The notes: a model not told the origin generated them from the sequence alone. A stretch of 64,000 nucleotides of DNA from Streptomyces xantholiticus (GCF_014651015.1 NZ_BMWB01000008.1:124001-188000); one strand, 5' to 3'. Numbered from the stretch's first letter, positions 33,764 to 44,445 are shown. Program-made: numbers and translations.

Positions 33764-34480
33764 ATGAAGCTCTTGACCGTGAACCTGGGGCGGCCGAAGG
33801 CCGTCGACTACTCCGATGCGCCTGACGGCACGACCGGTATCGACAAGCGCCCGGTTGACTGGCCCGTCCGGGTGACGGACCCCGGCCCCAAGGGGCAGGG
33901 GGCGAGCGGAGTGTCCGGCGACGCGGTCTGCGATCTGCGCCACCACGGGGGGACGGACCAGGCCGTCTACGCGTTCGCCCGGGAGGATCTCGACGCCTGG
34001 GAAAGGGAGTTGGGGCGTCCGCTCGCCAACGGCACATTCGGCGAGAACCTCACCACGAGCGGCGTGGACGTCACCGGCGCCAGGATCGGCGAGCGCTGGC
34101 GCGTCGGCGACTCGCTGGTGCTGGAGGTCACCTCCGGCCGCGTCCCGTGCCGCACGTTCGCGGGTCGGCTCGGGGAGAAGGGCTGGGTCAAGCGCTTCAC
34201 CGCGAACGGCGCCTCCGGCGCGTATCTGCGGGTGATCGTGCCTGGCGAGATCCGCTCGGGCGACCCGATCGAGATCGTGCACCGGCCGGAGCACGACGTG
34301 ACGGTGGCGATGGCGTTCCGGGCGGAGACGACCGAGCGGACGCTGCTGCCCCGGGTGCTCGTCGCCGGTGAGGCCCTCCATGCCGAACTGCTGAAGGGCG
34401 CCCGCGAGTACGTCGCCAAGTACGGCCCCGCGCCCCAGCCAGACCCGGTCTCCGGCCGCACCGCGCAAGGCACCCCGTAG
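33764..34480 (+). CDS. MOSC domain protein (YiiM-like), 238 aa
   Basis: The N-terminal part (MKLLTVNLGRPKAVDYSDAP) and central motifs DLRHHGGTDQAVYAFARED, FGENLTTSGVDVTGARIGER and the conserved Cys in SGRVPCRTFAGRLG are those of YiiM-type MOSC proteins. MOSC domains bind molybdenum cofactor or relay sulfur. YiiM-type proteins reduce N-hydroxylated compounds. Activity here is inferred from family. AGGAGGGGG lies upstream of ATG 33764. It is divergent from the LysR gene. Confidence 0.88.
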   Translation: MKLLTVNLGRPKAVDYSDAPDGTTGIDKRPVDWPVRVTDPGPKGQGASGVSGDAVCDLRHHGGTDQAVYAFAREDLDAWERELGRPLANGTFGENLTTSGVDVTGARIGERWRVGDSLVLEVTSGRVPCRTFAGRLGEKGWVKRFTANGASGAYLRVIVPGEIRSGDPIEIVHRPEHDVTVAMAFRAETTERTLLPRVLVAGEALHAELLKGAREYVAKYGPAPQPDPVSGRTAQGTP

Positions 34481-34598
34481 GGCGCCGCCGGGACGGCGCC
34501 GCGTGGGGGAAACCCCTGAGACGACGGGCCGTTGGATCGGGGATCGCTGGGGGCGTCCCCCGATACCACCGCTCACGCCCGGCCGTGACGCTGAAGAC

Positions 34599-36110
34599 AT
34601 GTCCCCTCTCAGGCGCGTCCTGGTCGCCCTCTCCGTCGCCGGCGTCGTCCTCGGTCTCGCGCTCGGCGGCGGAGCGCTGTGGCTCTACTCGGACGCCAAG
34701 GTGTCCACCGCCGGTACCGAGTTCACCCGGGAGCTGGCCGTACCGCCGCTCGCCCGGTCGACGGTGCGGAGCGACGGCACCCGCGTCTTCGATCTGACGA
34801 TGCAGGCCGGGCACAGGGAATTCAGGGCCGGGGCGAAGACACCCACCTGGGGCTTCAACGGTGACCACCTGGGGCCGACCCTGCGTGCGAAGCGCGGTGA
34901 GAAGGTCCGGGTGCTGGTCAGAAACATGCTGGACGAGGCGTCCACGGTCCACTGGCACGGCATGCATCTGTCGGCGCGGATGGATGGCGGACCGCACCAG
35001 ATGGTGGCGCCCGGCGCGTCCTGGGCCCCGCACTGGACGGTCGACCAGCCGGCCGCGACCCTCTGGTACCACCCGCATCCGCACGGGCGGACCGAGAAGC
35101 ATGTGCAGCGGGGACTGGCAGGAATGTTCCTGCTGAACGACGAGAGGTCGGCGAAGCTCCCGCTCCCGAAGAGATACGGCATCGACGACCTGCCGGTCGT
35201 GGTCCAGGACGTGACCTTCGACGGCGTGCACTTCGAACACGGGCGCAGACTGATGGCCAACAGCGGGTTCCTCGGCGACCGGACGATGGTCAACGGCACG
35301 CTCGCCCCCTACAAGGTGGTCAAGGACGAGCTGGTGCGGCTGCGGCTGCTCAACGCCTCCACCGCCCGGGTCTACGACTTCGGCTTCACCGACGACCGGC
35401 GGTTCTCGCTCATCGGCACGGACGGCGGGCTGACGGAGCAGCCGGTCGCCATGGACCGGGTGCAGTTGTCGCCCGGAGAGCGGGCCGAGATCGTGGTGCG
35501 GATGGAACCGGGCGAACGGGCGGTGCTGCGCAGCTTCCCGCAGAAGAACTACGGCGACTTCTGGCAGACGCGCTTCAACGGCGGCGACGACACCTTCGAC
35601 GTCCTCGAACTGCGGGCCGCCGACCACCTGCGCCCCTCCCCCGAACTTCCGGCCGCGCTCGGCGAACCGGAACTCCCTGACGGCTCCGACTCCGTACGCA
35701 GCCGGTCGTTCGGGCTGCAGATGTCCGGGATCAACGGCAAGGCCATGGCCATGGACCGGATCGACGAGACGGTCACCCGTGGCATGTCGGAGATCTGGAC
35801 CGTGCGCAACCACGACGGCGTCCCGCACAACTTCCATGTGCACGACGTGCAGTTCAGGGTGCTCGAGGTGGACGGCCGGGAGCCGCCGCCCGAGCTGCGG
35901 GGCGCCAAGGACACGGTCTTCGTGCCCGGCGGCAGGACCGTGAAGCTCGCACTGCGGTTCACCGGACCAGCGGACCCGGACACTCCGTACATGTACCACT
36001 GTCACCTCCTGTACCACGAGGACGGCGGCATGATGGGGCAGTTCGTGGTCGTCGAGAAGGGACAGCAGGCGGGGAAGGTGCGTACACCGCACTCACACAC
36101 GGGGCATTAA
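34599..36110 (+). CDS. Multicopper oxidase, membrane-anchored or secreted, 503 aa
   Basis: An N-terminal hydrophobic segment (VLVALSVAGVVLGLALGGGA) precedes three cupredoxin domains. All four copper-ligand motifs are intact: HWHGMHL, WYHPHPHGRTEKH, HNFHVHDVQF and MYHCHLLYHEDGGMMGQF. The last includes the HCH of the trinuclear centre and an axial Met. It resembles CueO/bilirubin-oxidase-like enzymes that oxidise phenols or Cu(I) outside the cell. Met-rich copper-binding loops are not obvious. An SDR gene follows 10 bases later and may be co-transcribed. Confidence 0.92.
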   Translation: MSPLRRVLVALSVAGVVLGLALGGGALWLYSDAKVSTAGTEFTRELAVPPLARSTVRSDGTRVFDLTMQAGHREFRAGAKTPTWGFNGDHLGPTLRAKRGEKVRVLVRNMLDEASTVHWHGMHLSARMDGGPHQMVAPGASWAPHWTVDQPAATLWYHPHPHGRTEKHVQRGLAGMFLLNDERSAKLPLPKRYGIDDLPVVVQDVTFDGVHFEHGRRLMANSGFLGDRTMVNGTLAPYKVVKDELVRLRLLNASTARVYDFGFTDDRRFSLIGTDGGLTEQPVAMDRVQLSPGERAEIVVRMEPGERAVLRSFPQKNYGDFWQTRFNGGDDTFDVLELRAADHLRPSPELPAALGEPELPDGSDSVRSRSFGLQMSGINGKAMAMDRIDETVTRGMSEIWTVRNHDGVPHNFHVHDVQFRVLEVDGREPPPELRGAKDTVFVPGGRTVKLALRFTGPADPDTPYMYHCHLLYHEDGGMMGQFVVVEKGQQAGKVRTPHSHTGH

Positions 36111-36120
36111 CGTGCCCCGT

Positions 36121-36894
36121 ATGACGACTGCACTGATCACGGGAGCAACGGCGGGCATCGGCGCCGCCTTCGCACGGCGGCTCGCGGCCGACGGCCACAA
36201 CCTGGTGCTGGTGGCCCGCGACACCAAGCGGCTGCAGGAGCAGGCCACCGAGCTCCACGACCGCCACGGCATCGAGGCGGAGGTGCTGACCGCGGACCTG
36301 TCCGAGGAGGACGGGATCACCGCGGTCGAGCAGCGCCTCGCGGACCGAACCCACCCCGTCGACCTGCTGGTCAACAACGCGGGTTTCGGGAACAAGGGAC
36401 GCTTTCTGGAAGTGCCCATGGCCGACGAACTGACGATGCTGAAGGTGCACTGCGAGGCGGTGCTGCGCCTGACGGCCGCCGCGGCCCAGCCGATGCGCGA
36501 GCGCGGCCGGGGCGGTGTGGTGAACGTGGCCTCGGTCGCCGCATTCGTGCCGCGCGGCACCTACGGCGCGTCGAAGGCGTGGGTCGTGCAGTTCACGCAG
36601 GGTGCGGCCAGGGACCTGGCGGGTACGGGAGTGCGTCTGATGGCGCTGTGCCCCGGTTTCGTACGGACCGAGTTCCACCAGCGGGCCGGGATGGGCACGG
36701 ACAACATTCCCGGCTGGATGTGGCTGGACGCGGACAAGCTGGTGGCGGCGGCGCTCGCGGACCTGGCCAAGGGGAAGTCGCTCTCCATCCCCGATCCGCG
36801 GTACAAGGCGCTGATGGGCGTGGTGAAGCTGGCGCCGCGCGGACTGCTGGGCGGGCTCTCGTCGAGGACGGGCAGGAAGTACGGGCCGCAGTAG
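36121..36894 (+). CDS. Short-chain dehydrogenase/reductase, 257 aa
   Basis: A classical SDR: cofactor motif LITGATAGIGAAFARRLA, then NNAGFG, catalytic Ser in VASVAAF, and the YxxxK pair in TYGASKAWVV. The absence of an acidic residue at the end of strand 2 and the presence of Arg (VARDTKRL) suggest NADP preference, which is tentative. The substrate is unknown. ATG 36121 is chosen. A GTG at 36112 in frame would add three residues and sits two bases after the oxidase stop. Confidence 0.88.
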   Translation: MTTALITGATAGIGAAFARRLAADGHNLVLVARDTKRLQEQATELHDRHGIEAEVLTADLSEEDGITAVEQRLADRTHPVDLLVNNAGFGNKGRFLEVPMADELTMLKVHCEAVLRLTAAAAQPMRERGRGGVVNVASVAAFVPRGTYGASKAWVVQFTQGAARDLAGTGVRLMALCPGFVRTEFHQRAGMGTDNIPGWMWLDADKLVAAALADLAKGKSLSIPDPRYKALMGVVKLAPRGLLGGLSSRTGRKYGPQ

Positions 36895-36921
36895 TGGCCC
36901 GCGATCACATACCGCACGGGA

Positions 36922-36942
36922 TGTGACTTGCATCACTAAAAT
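36922..36942 (+). promoter_or_regulatory. Crp-like inverted repeat overlapping a -10-like element
   Basis: TGTGA-CTTGCA-TCACT matches the Crp consensus TGTGA-N6-TCACA in all but one base of the core arms. TAAAAT at 36937-36942 directly follows and would be a -10 element for the gene at 36984. Streptomyces Crp recognises similar sites. A site this close to the -10 would more likely repress than activate. Confidence 0.4.
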
Positions 36943-36983
36943 GGACGTATCCCCTCGGGGGCCCCAGCGGCTCGGGAGGCGCC

Positions 36984-37676
36984 ATGAAGTTCGTACAGAT
37001 CATCGACTACAAGACCGCCAGGTTCGACGACTTGAACGCGGCCATGGACAAGTGGGTCGAACAGACGAAGGGCAAGCGGACCACCGGCCACGCACTCACG
37101 GGAAAGGACCGCACCGACAGCAACCACTACGTCGACATCGTCGAGTTCCCCTCGTACGAAGAGGCGATGAAGAACTCGCATCTGCCGGAGACGGACAAGA
37201 TGTTCCAGGAGATGGTGGCGCTCTGCGACGGCATGCCCTCGTTCACGGACCTCGACGTGGTCCGTGAGGAACAGCTGAACGCCGCCACCGCCCGCCGCTT
37301 CTTCCACGAGATCGCGGCCGGCGGGAATCTGGACGCCATCGGCGAGGTGTTCGCGGCCGACTACATCGACCACGACATCGCCAACGAGGAGGAGTCCGAG
37401 ACCGGCATGGACGTCATACGCCGCGACCTCACCATGTGGCGCGGCGCCTTCGACTTCACCTTCGAGCTCGACCGGCAGATCACCGAAGGCGACGACGTGG
37501 TGACGCTGTGGACCTGGAGCGGCAAGCACAAGGGCGACTTCCAGGGCATCCCCGCCACCGGTGAGCAGTGCACCATGACCGGAACGACGGTCTTCCGCTT
37601 CGAGGACGCAAAGATCAAGGAAGGCTGGTGGCACTTCGACATGATGCGGCTGATGCGTCGGCTCGGCGCCATGTAG
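36984..37676 (+). CDS. Two-domain protein with C-terminal SnoaL-like (NTF2 fold) ester-cyclase domain, 230 aa
   Basis: Residues 1-90 form a ferredoxin-like dimeric alpha/beta-barrel type domain (MKFVQIIDYKTARFDDLNAA, then HYVDIVEFPSYEEAM). Residues 95-230 are a SnoaL/NTF2-like domain with FAADYIDHDIANEEE, RGAFDFTFELDRQI and GEQCTMTGTTVFRF, typical of the ester-cyclase/polyketide-cyclase family. The fusion of the two folds is common in actinobacteria. The substrate is unknown. GGGAGGCGCC precedes the ATG. A strong hairpin closes the unit. Confidence 0.85.
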   Translation: MKFVQIIDYKTARFDDLNAAMDKWVEQTKGKRTTGHALTGKDRTDSNHYVDIVEFPSYEEAMKNSHLPETDKMFQEMVALCDGMPSFTDLDVVREEQLNAATARRFFHEIAAGGNLDAIGEVFAADYIDHDIANEEESETGMDVIRRDLTMWRGAFDFTFELDRQITEGDDVVTLWTWSGKHKGDFQGIPATGEQCTMTGTTVFRFEDAKIKEGWWHFDMMRLMRRLGAM

Positions 37677-37691
37677 GACCGTGCCACGGAG

Positions 37692-37727
37692 GAAGGCCCC
37701 CGGCCCGCTCTGCGGGACGGGGGCCTT
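37692..37727. terminator. Bidirectional terminator hairpin
   Basis: GAAGGCCCCCG (37692 onward) pairs with CGGGGGCCTTC ending near 37727, and an inner CCCG/CGGG extends the stem. It separates the SnoaL-like gene from the convergent groEL gene and ends in a T-rich tail on either strand. Confidence 0.8.
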
Positions 37728-37744
37728 CTGCGGTGCTTGTCGCG

Positions 37745-39373
<1,629 letters not shown>

Positions 39374-39488
39374 GGGAGCGGTTCAGCCCTCTCGGAAAGT
39401 CGTGTTCAAAGAACTGCGCCCCTCGCCGCCCGGCAATCCGCGGGGTGACCAGGGGCGCAGCTCAAAGCAATGCAGGTGAAGCCGGTGC

Positions 39489-39797
39489 TTACTTCTCGAC
39501 GATCGCGAGCACGTCGCGGGCCGAGAGGACGAGGTACTCCTCGCCGCTGTACTTCACTTCGGTGCCGCCGTACTTGCTGTACAGCACGATGTCGCCGGTC
39601 TTCACGTCGAGCGGCAGGCGCTCGCCGTTCTCGAAGCGGCCCGGGCCCACGGCCAGGACGACGCCCTCCTGGGGCTTCTCCTTGGCAGTGTCCGGAATGA
39701 CCAGGCCAGAGGCCGTGGTCTGCTCGGCGTCGAGCGGCTGGACCACGATGCGGTCCTCGAGCGGCTTGATGGCAACCTTGGAGCTGGCGGTCGTCAC
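39489..39797 (-). CDS. groES: 10-kDa co-chaperonin GroES, 102 aa
   Basis: GroES signature: IKPLEDRIVVQPLDAEQTTA, the mobile loop ASGLVIPDTAKEKPQEG, and the C-terminal DIVLYSKYGGTEVKYSGEEY. It caps the GroEL ring during folding. GGGGGAGG lies just upstream of the ATG. It is first in the groES-groEL1 operon, with two CIRCE elements upstream, so heat control by HrcA is expected. Confidence 0.98.
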   Translation of the reverse strand: MTTASSKVAIKPLEDRIVVQPLDAEQTTASGLVIPDTAKEKPQEGVVLAVGPGRFENGERLPLDVKTGDIVLYSKYGGTEVKYSGEEYLVLSARDVLAIVEK

Positions 39798-39896
39798 GAT
39801 CCGACCTCCCCCTTCGGAGATCTCACGGGGTTAACTGTCTGAGGTGGCGACCAGGTGGATCCGTCGTCGCGGGTGCCGGACCTGCCCGTCGCTGTG

Positions 39897-39923
39897 TTGG
39901 CACTCTCACTCGGGGAGTGCCAG
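39897..39923. promoter_or_regulatory. CIRCE operator, copy 1
   Basis: TTGGCACTC and GAGTGCCAG flank a 9-bp spacer. It has one-to-two-base departures from the HrcA consensus TTAGCACTC-N9-GAGTGCTAA. It lies about 100 bp upstream of groES. Confidence 0.85.
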
Positions 39924-39943
39924 AGCCGAGACTATGACTGCGA

Positions 39944-39970
39944 TTAGCACTCGGTCAAGCGGAGTGCCAA
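39944..39970. promoter_or_regulatory. CIRCE operator, copy 2
   Basis: TTAGCACTC and GAGTGCCAA flank a 9-bp spacer, differing from the HrcA consensus at a single base. It lies about 150 bp upstream of groES and 21 bp from the first copy. Confidence 0.92.
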
Positions 39971-40064
39971 TGTGGCGGCCGACAGGACCCGATCCGGTAC
40001 GCACAACGCCATGCCGGCACCGATGGTTCCGGGAGGTCCTCTGCGGCTGACGACGCCGGCTCCG

Positions 40065-41036
40065 TCAGACGTAGTCCTCCAGCCTGGCCACCGCGTACCC
40101 CTTCGACGTCACCGTCTCCATCACCCGCCGGATCATGTCCGGCATCGTGCCCTTCCAGTCCCCCTTGCCGCGGAAGTGGGTGAGGATGATGTCGCCCGGG
40201 TGCAGGTCCCGGTCCCACTCGCGCCACTCCATGTGGTCGGGGAAGGCCTCCGCCGCCCACAGCGGCACGGCCTCGATCCCGCACTTCCCGGCGACCCGCA
40301 GGGTGTCCTTGTTGTAGTTCCCGTACGGCGGCCGCATCAGCCGCGGGCGGGTGCCGTACCGTTTCTCCAGCTTTTCCTGCTGACCGCAGATCTCACGCTT
40401 CTGCGCGCTGTACGAAAGTCCCGGCAGGTAGGGGTGGCTGAGCGTGTGGTTCTGCAGCGCCACCCCGCGGTCCTGCATCTTCTCGAAGTAGCCGTAGTCG
40501 TCGTCGATCACGTAGTCGCTGAGGAAGGCGCTGTAGGGGATCTGCAGCTCGGACATCATCCGCAGCAGCTCAGGGTCCTTCTCCGCACCGTCGTCGATCG
40601 TCAGGAAGACGACCTTCTCCTTCGTCGGGACGGTGGTGAAGACCGGTGGCAGGTCCTCGCCGCCCTTGACCTCGAAGCCCTTGCGGGTGGTGATCTTCGG
40701 CTTGACGGTGGGTGGCGGGGGTGCCGCGAGGGGAGTGCGCGCCAGTCCCCACTTCTTCGCGGCGACGGCGCGGGCCTTCTGCTTGCGCTTGACCTTTTCC
40801 ACGTACGCGGAGAGCGCCCCGGCAGGACCGGCCGCATCCTGGGCCTCCGGCTTCCCGCCCTGCGGCCCCTTCTGCGCCGGCTGTCCGGCGGCGGACCCGG
40901 CCGGCGCGGCGGGGCGCGAGGCTTCCGAGGACCCGCCGGCCGCACAGCCCGAGCCGAGAGAGGCGACGATGAGCGCGGCCAGGGCCGCACGAACCCGATA
41001 CGCCCTCAGCTTTCCCTTTTGTCTTACTAGCTGCAT
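40065..41036 (-). CDS. Polysaccharide deacetylase (NodB domain) lipoprotein, 323 aa
   Basis: An N-terminal signal ends ALIVASLGSGCAAGG, a lipobox-like site, so the protein is probably a surface lipoprotein. A low-complexity linker leads to the NodB domain. Motif 1 is TIDDGAE (metal Asp), motif 2 NHTLSHPYL (HxxxxH metal ligands), motif 3 RPPYGNYN, and a late THFRG motif is present. Such enzymes remove acetyl groups from peptidoglycan or other glycans. The exact glycan is unknown. ATG 41036 is used. It is divergent from the methyltransferase gene. Confidence 0.88.
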   Translation of the reverse strand: MQLVRQKGKLRAYRVRAALAALIVASLGSGCAAGGSSEASRPAAPAGSAAGQPAQKGPQGGKPEAQDAAGPAGALSAYVEKVKRKQKARAVAAKKWGLARTPLAAPPPPTVKPKITTRKGFEVKGGEDLPPVFTTVPTKEKVVFLTIDDGAEKDPELLRMMSELQIPYSAFLSDYVIDDDYGYFEKMQDRGVALQNHTLSHPYLPGLSYSAQKREICGQQEKLEKRYGTRPRLMRPPYGNYNKDTLRVAGKCGIEAVPLWAAEAFPDHMEWREWDRDLHPGDIILTHFRGKGDWKGTMPDMIRRVMETVTSKGYAVARLEDYV

Positions 41037-41126
41037 GGCGACGCATCCTGTCAGCGCCCCGCCCGCCCACCGGCCCGACACCGCCGCAGCGCGCGCACCA
41101 TCCCCCGGCTGGCCCACAATGGCCCG

Positions 41127-42305
41127 GTGAACGACCTCGACCCGCTCGCCGCCTTTGCCGCACTGCGCACCGAGGAAGGCGGAGCGCTGCTGGCGTCGCT
41201 CGCCTCCTACGACCCGGCCCAGGAACTGTCCGTCGCGACGCGTCTGCGCCGCGAGCACCCGGCGGCCCTGGTCTCCGCCGCCCTCGGGCAGGCCCGGTTG
41301 AGGCAGCGGGCGACGGCGAAGTTCGGCGAGGAGGACGCCCGCCGGATGTTCTTCACCCCGAACGGCGTCGAACAGTCCACCCGCCGCTCGGTCGCCGCCC
41401 ACCGCGCCGCACGCTTCGCCGCGCTCGGGGTACGCAGCGTCGCCGACCTGTGCAGCGGCATCGGCGGCGACGCGATCGCGCTGGCTCGGGCGGGCATCCG
41501 GGTCCTGGCCGTCGACCGCGACCCGCTCACGGCGGAAGTCGCACGTGCGAACGCCGAAGCGCTGGGCCTGTCCCTTCTGATCGAGGTCCGTTGCGCGGAC
41601 GTCACGGACATCGACACCTCCCCGTACGACGCGGTCTTCGTCGACCCCGCCCGCCGCGGCGGCCGTGGCCGCATCTTCGACCCGGAGGCGTACTCCCCGC
41701 CCCTGTCCTGGGCGGTCGGCGCCGCCCGCACCCGCCCCCACGCCGCCCTGAAGGTCGCCCCCGGCATCCCTCACGAGGCAGTCCCCGAGGGCGCGGAGGC
41801 GGAGTGGATCTCGGACGGCGGCGACGTGAAGGAGGCGGTGCTCTGGTTCGGTACCGCCCAGTCCGCGATCCGCGCCACCCTTCTCCCCGGCCCGCACACC
41901 CTGACCGGCCGCAATCTCCCCGACCCGCCGGTCCGCCCGGCCGGCCGGTACCTGTACGAGCCGGACGGCGCGGCGATCCGCGCCCACCTGGTCGCGGAGG
42001 TCGCCGAGGGTGTGTCCGGCGGCCTGCTCGACGAGACCATCGCGTACATCACCTCCGACGAACTGCACTCCACCCCGTATGCGACGCCCTACGAGATCAC
42101 CGACGAACTCCCCTTCAACATGAAGAAGTTGAAGGCACTGCTACGGGAACGCGAGATCGGCAACCTCACCGTGAAGAAGCGCGGCTCCGCGGTCGAACCG
42201 GAGGAGGTCCGCCGCAAGGTGAAGCCCCAGGGCCCGAACGCGGCGACGGTCTTCCTGACCCGGGTGGCGGGCGCCCCGGCGATGCTGATCGGCCGACCCC
42301 TGTAG
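41127..42305 (+). CDS. Class I SAM-dependent methyltransferase with THUMP-like domain, 392 aa
   Basis: An N-terminal helical part precedes the SAM-binding core: DLCSGIGGDAIALARAGIR (motif I), AVDRDPLTAEVARANA, and YDAVFVDPARRGGRGRIFDP with a DPARR motif typical of this family. The C-terminal ~90 residues (EITDELPFNMKKLKALLRER onward) match the THUMP-like domain, suggesting an RNA substrate. That inference is from domain type only. The start ATG 41127 is close to the divergent deacetylase gene. No operon partner is evident. Confidence 0.88.
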   Translation: MNDLDPLAAFAALRTEEGGALLASLASYDPAQELSVATRLRREHPAALVSAALGQARLRQRATAKFGEEDARRMFFTPNGVEQSTRRSVAAHRAARFAALGVRSVADLCSGIGGDAIALARAGIRVLAVDRDPLTAEVARANAEALGLSLLIEVRCADVTDIDTSPYDAVFVDPARRGGRGRIFDPEAYSPPLSWAVGAARTRPHAALKVAPGIPHEAVPEGAEAEWISDGGDVKEAVLWFGTAQSAIRATLLPGPHTLTGRNLPDPPVRPAGRYLYEPDGAAIRAHLVAEVAEGVSGGLLDETIAYITSDELHSTPYATPYEITDELPFNMKKLKALLREREIGNLTVKKRGSAVEPEEVRRKVKPQGPNAATVFLTRVAGAPAMLIGRPL

Positions 42306-42488
42306 CGGACGACACATTTGCCGTTGCCTTTGCAAAGTCCGTACGTCAGCGGCCGTTGTCACGGTTCGGGGAATGCTCATCGACCGCGCGGGGGGAACCA
42401 GGGTCGACAAGGCCCGTCTCGACGTCTTCGACGAGGATCTGACCAGACTCGGCGGCGACCTCGGCGCGACTCGACGGCTCCTGGCCCG
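42306..42488. other. Short gap, no supported gene
   Basis: A 62-codon frame beginning at ATG 42373 (MLIDRAGGTRVDKAR) crosses this gap but runs 72 bases into the 3' end of the opposing membrane-protein gene. It has no recognised relatives that I can name. I do not call it a gene. Confidence 0.4.
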
Positions 42489-43139
42489 TCAGCGGTGCGC
42501 GCCGCCCCGCACGGCGGTGGGAAGCGAGGGACGCGACACCAGCCGGAGCGCCCAACGGTAGTGCCTCACCGCCTTGGCGATACCGAGCAGGCCGGTGAGC
42601 CAGAGGATCAGGCCCAGGCCCATCAGCAGGACGACGCCGGCCAGGGTGTCGCCCGGTCGTGCGTCGGCCGGGGCGGTGAAGGAGAGCCACAGGCCGTACG
42701 CGCACAGCAGGAACGAGGGCAGGAACCAGAACAGGCTCAGGGCAGGTGCGCCGTAGCGGGCGTCGCCGGCCGGGTCGCGGGCGAGTGCGCTCCACTGGCG
42801 CAGCCGCCCGCGTAGTTCGGCGTCATGGGCGATGCCGAAGCCGACGACCAGGCCCGTCAGGATCATGCAGGCGAGCCCGATGGCGCCGAGGACCGCACCG
42901 AAGAAGTGGCTGAACATGTCCAGCCCCTCTTCGAACGTCCGCAGCGCCGCCCCGAAGATCGACCACCCCACCGCGAACCCGACCGCCGTCAGCCACAGCA
43001 GCACCAGCCGCTTGGGGTCGAGGCTCAGCCGGAGGAGCTCGCCCATCGCCTGCCGCCGGTCGGCGAGCAGCGCCTCCTGGTCGGGCCAGGTCCGTATGTC
43101 GGCAGGCGGCGGCGGAGGCGGCAGGACACGGCTGGGCAT
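42489..43139 (-). CDS. Membrane protein, 216 aa
   Basis: A Pro-rich start (MPSRVLPPPPPPADI) is followed by four hydrophobic segments at about residues 45-65, 80-103, 135-152 and 165-185. The C-terminus is basic (WALRLVSRPSLP). No family signature is recognised. It lies 10 bases downstream of the ECF42-type sigma gene on the same strand and is probably co-transcribed with it, which may make it a target or accessory of that sigma factor. Confidence 0.78.
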   Translation of the reverse strand: MPSRVLPPPPPPADIRTWPDQEALLADRRQAMGELLRLSLDPKRLVLLWLTAVGFAVGWSIFGAALRTFEEGLDMFSHFFGAVLGAIGLACMILTGLVVGFGIAHDAELRGRLRQWSALARDPAGDARYGAPALSLFWFLPSFLLCAYGLWLSFTAPADARPGDTLAGVVLLMGLGLILWLTGLLGIAKAVRHYRWALRLVSRPSLPTAVRGGAHR

Positions 43140-43149
43140 GGCGACGAGG

Positions 43150-44400
43150 CTACCGGGCGGTGTCCGCGGCGCGCGCCAGCAGCAGTTCCCGCTCCCGGGC
43201 GTTGCGGGTCAGCGACGCCGCGCGCTCGAACTCCGCCCGCGCCTCGTCCCGTCGGCCCAGCCGGGCCAGCAGGTCTCCACGGACGCTCGGCAGCAAGTGG
43301 TAGTCCTTGAGGGCCGGTTCGTCGGTGAGCGCGTCGACCAGTGCCAGGGCGGCCTCGGGGCCGTCGGCCATCGAGACGGCCACCGCCCGGTTCAGTTCCA
43401 CCACTGGGGACGGGGTGAGTGCCGCCAGTTTCCCGTACAGGGCGGCGATCATCGCCCAGTCCGTGTCCTCGTACCGCACGGCCCGCGCGTGGCACGCGGC
43501 GATCGCGGCCTGTACGGCGTACGGGCCGTACGGGCCGCCGCCCGCGCGGTGCAGCGCCTCGATGCCGCGGCGGATCAGCAGCCGGTTCCACTTGGTGCGG
43601 TTCTGGTCGCCGAGCAGCACCGGTTCCCCCAAAGGGCCGGTGCGGGCCGGGATCCGGGAGGCCTGGATCTCCAACAGGGCTGCCAGGCCGTGCACTTCGG
43701 ACTCGTCCGGCATCAGCGCGGCCAGTACGCGTGCCAGCCGCAGCGCGTCCTCGCACAGCGCGGGGCGGACGAGGTCGTCGCCGGCGGTCGCCGAGTAACC
43801 CTCGTTGAAGATCAAGTAGATGACGTCGAGCACGGACCCGAGGCGGGCTGCGCGGTCCTCGCCGTACGGCACCTCGAAGTGGACACCCGCCTTCGCCAGC
43901 GACCGCTTGGCCCGGACGATGCGCTGCGCGACCGTGGACTCCGCGGCCAGGAAGGCGCGGGCGATCTCCTCGGTGGTCAGGCCGCCGAGCAGTTTCAGGG
44001 TGAGGGCGATCCGCGCGTCCGTGGACAGCACCGGATGGCAGGCGGTGAAGATCAGCCGCAGCAGGTCGTCGTCGATGTCCTCGGGGTCCGACGGCTCGAC
44101 CGGGGGCCCGACGTCCTCCAGGGTGCGACCGACCTCTGCCAGCTTGCGCGCGTACGTCTCCTTGCGGCGTACGAGGTCGATCGCACGGTGCTTGGCGGTG
44201 GCCATGAGCCAGGCTCCCGGCCTGTCCGGGACGCCCGACTCCGGCCACTGCTCCAGCGCGGCGACCAGAGCGTCCTGCGCGAGTTCCTCGGCGATGCCCA
44301 CGTCCCGCACGATGCGGGCGGCACCGGCGATGATCCGCGCGGACTCGATCCTGAACACCGCTTCGACCGTCGCGGTCGCTCCTGCTGCCGTCACGGCCAC
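43150..44400 (-). CDS. ECF42-type RNA polymerase sigma factor with C-terminal TPR-like extension, 416 aa
   Basis: Sigma region 2 spans GIAEELAQDALVAALEQWPE and WLMATAKHRAIDLVRRKE. Region 4 spans LKLLGGLTTEEIARAFLAAE and STVAQRIVRAKRSL. A helical extension of about 200 residues follows (VLDVIYLIFNEGYSATAG through to paired helices), the mark of ECF42 factors. These lack an anti-sigma factor and are linked to DGPF/YCII proteins. Exactly such a gene lies 45 bp upstream. The extension is thought to be needed for activity in this group. Confidence 0.92.
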   Translation of the reverse strand: MAVTAAGATATVEAVFRIESARIIAGAARIVRDVGIAEELAQDALVAALEQWPESGVPDRPGAWLMATAKHRAIDLVRRKETYARKLAEVGRTLEDVGPPVEPSDPEDIDDDLLRLIFTACHPVLSTDARIALTLKLLGGLTTEEIARAFLAAESTVAQRIVRAKRSLAKAGVHFEVPYGEDRAARLGSVLDVIYLIFNEGYSATAGDDLVRPALCEDALRLARVLAALMPDESEVHGLAALLEIQASRIPARTGPLGEPVLLGDQNRTKWNRLLIRRGIEALHRAGGGPYGPYAVQAAIAACHARAVRYEDTDWAMIAALYGKLAALTPSPVVELNRAVAVSMADGPEAALALVDALTDEPALKDYHLLPSVRGDLLARLGRRDEARAEFERAASLTRNARERELLLARAADTAR

Positions 44401-44445
44401 CCATCAGAGCAGCCGGGACGAACGGCAGGCAAGCGCGGCCCGGGT

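Noticed and set aside
42373..42561. A 62-codon plus-strand frame after the methyltransferase gene
   Set aside because: It runs into the 3' end of the opposing membrane-protein gene and has no ribosome-binding site or recognised family.
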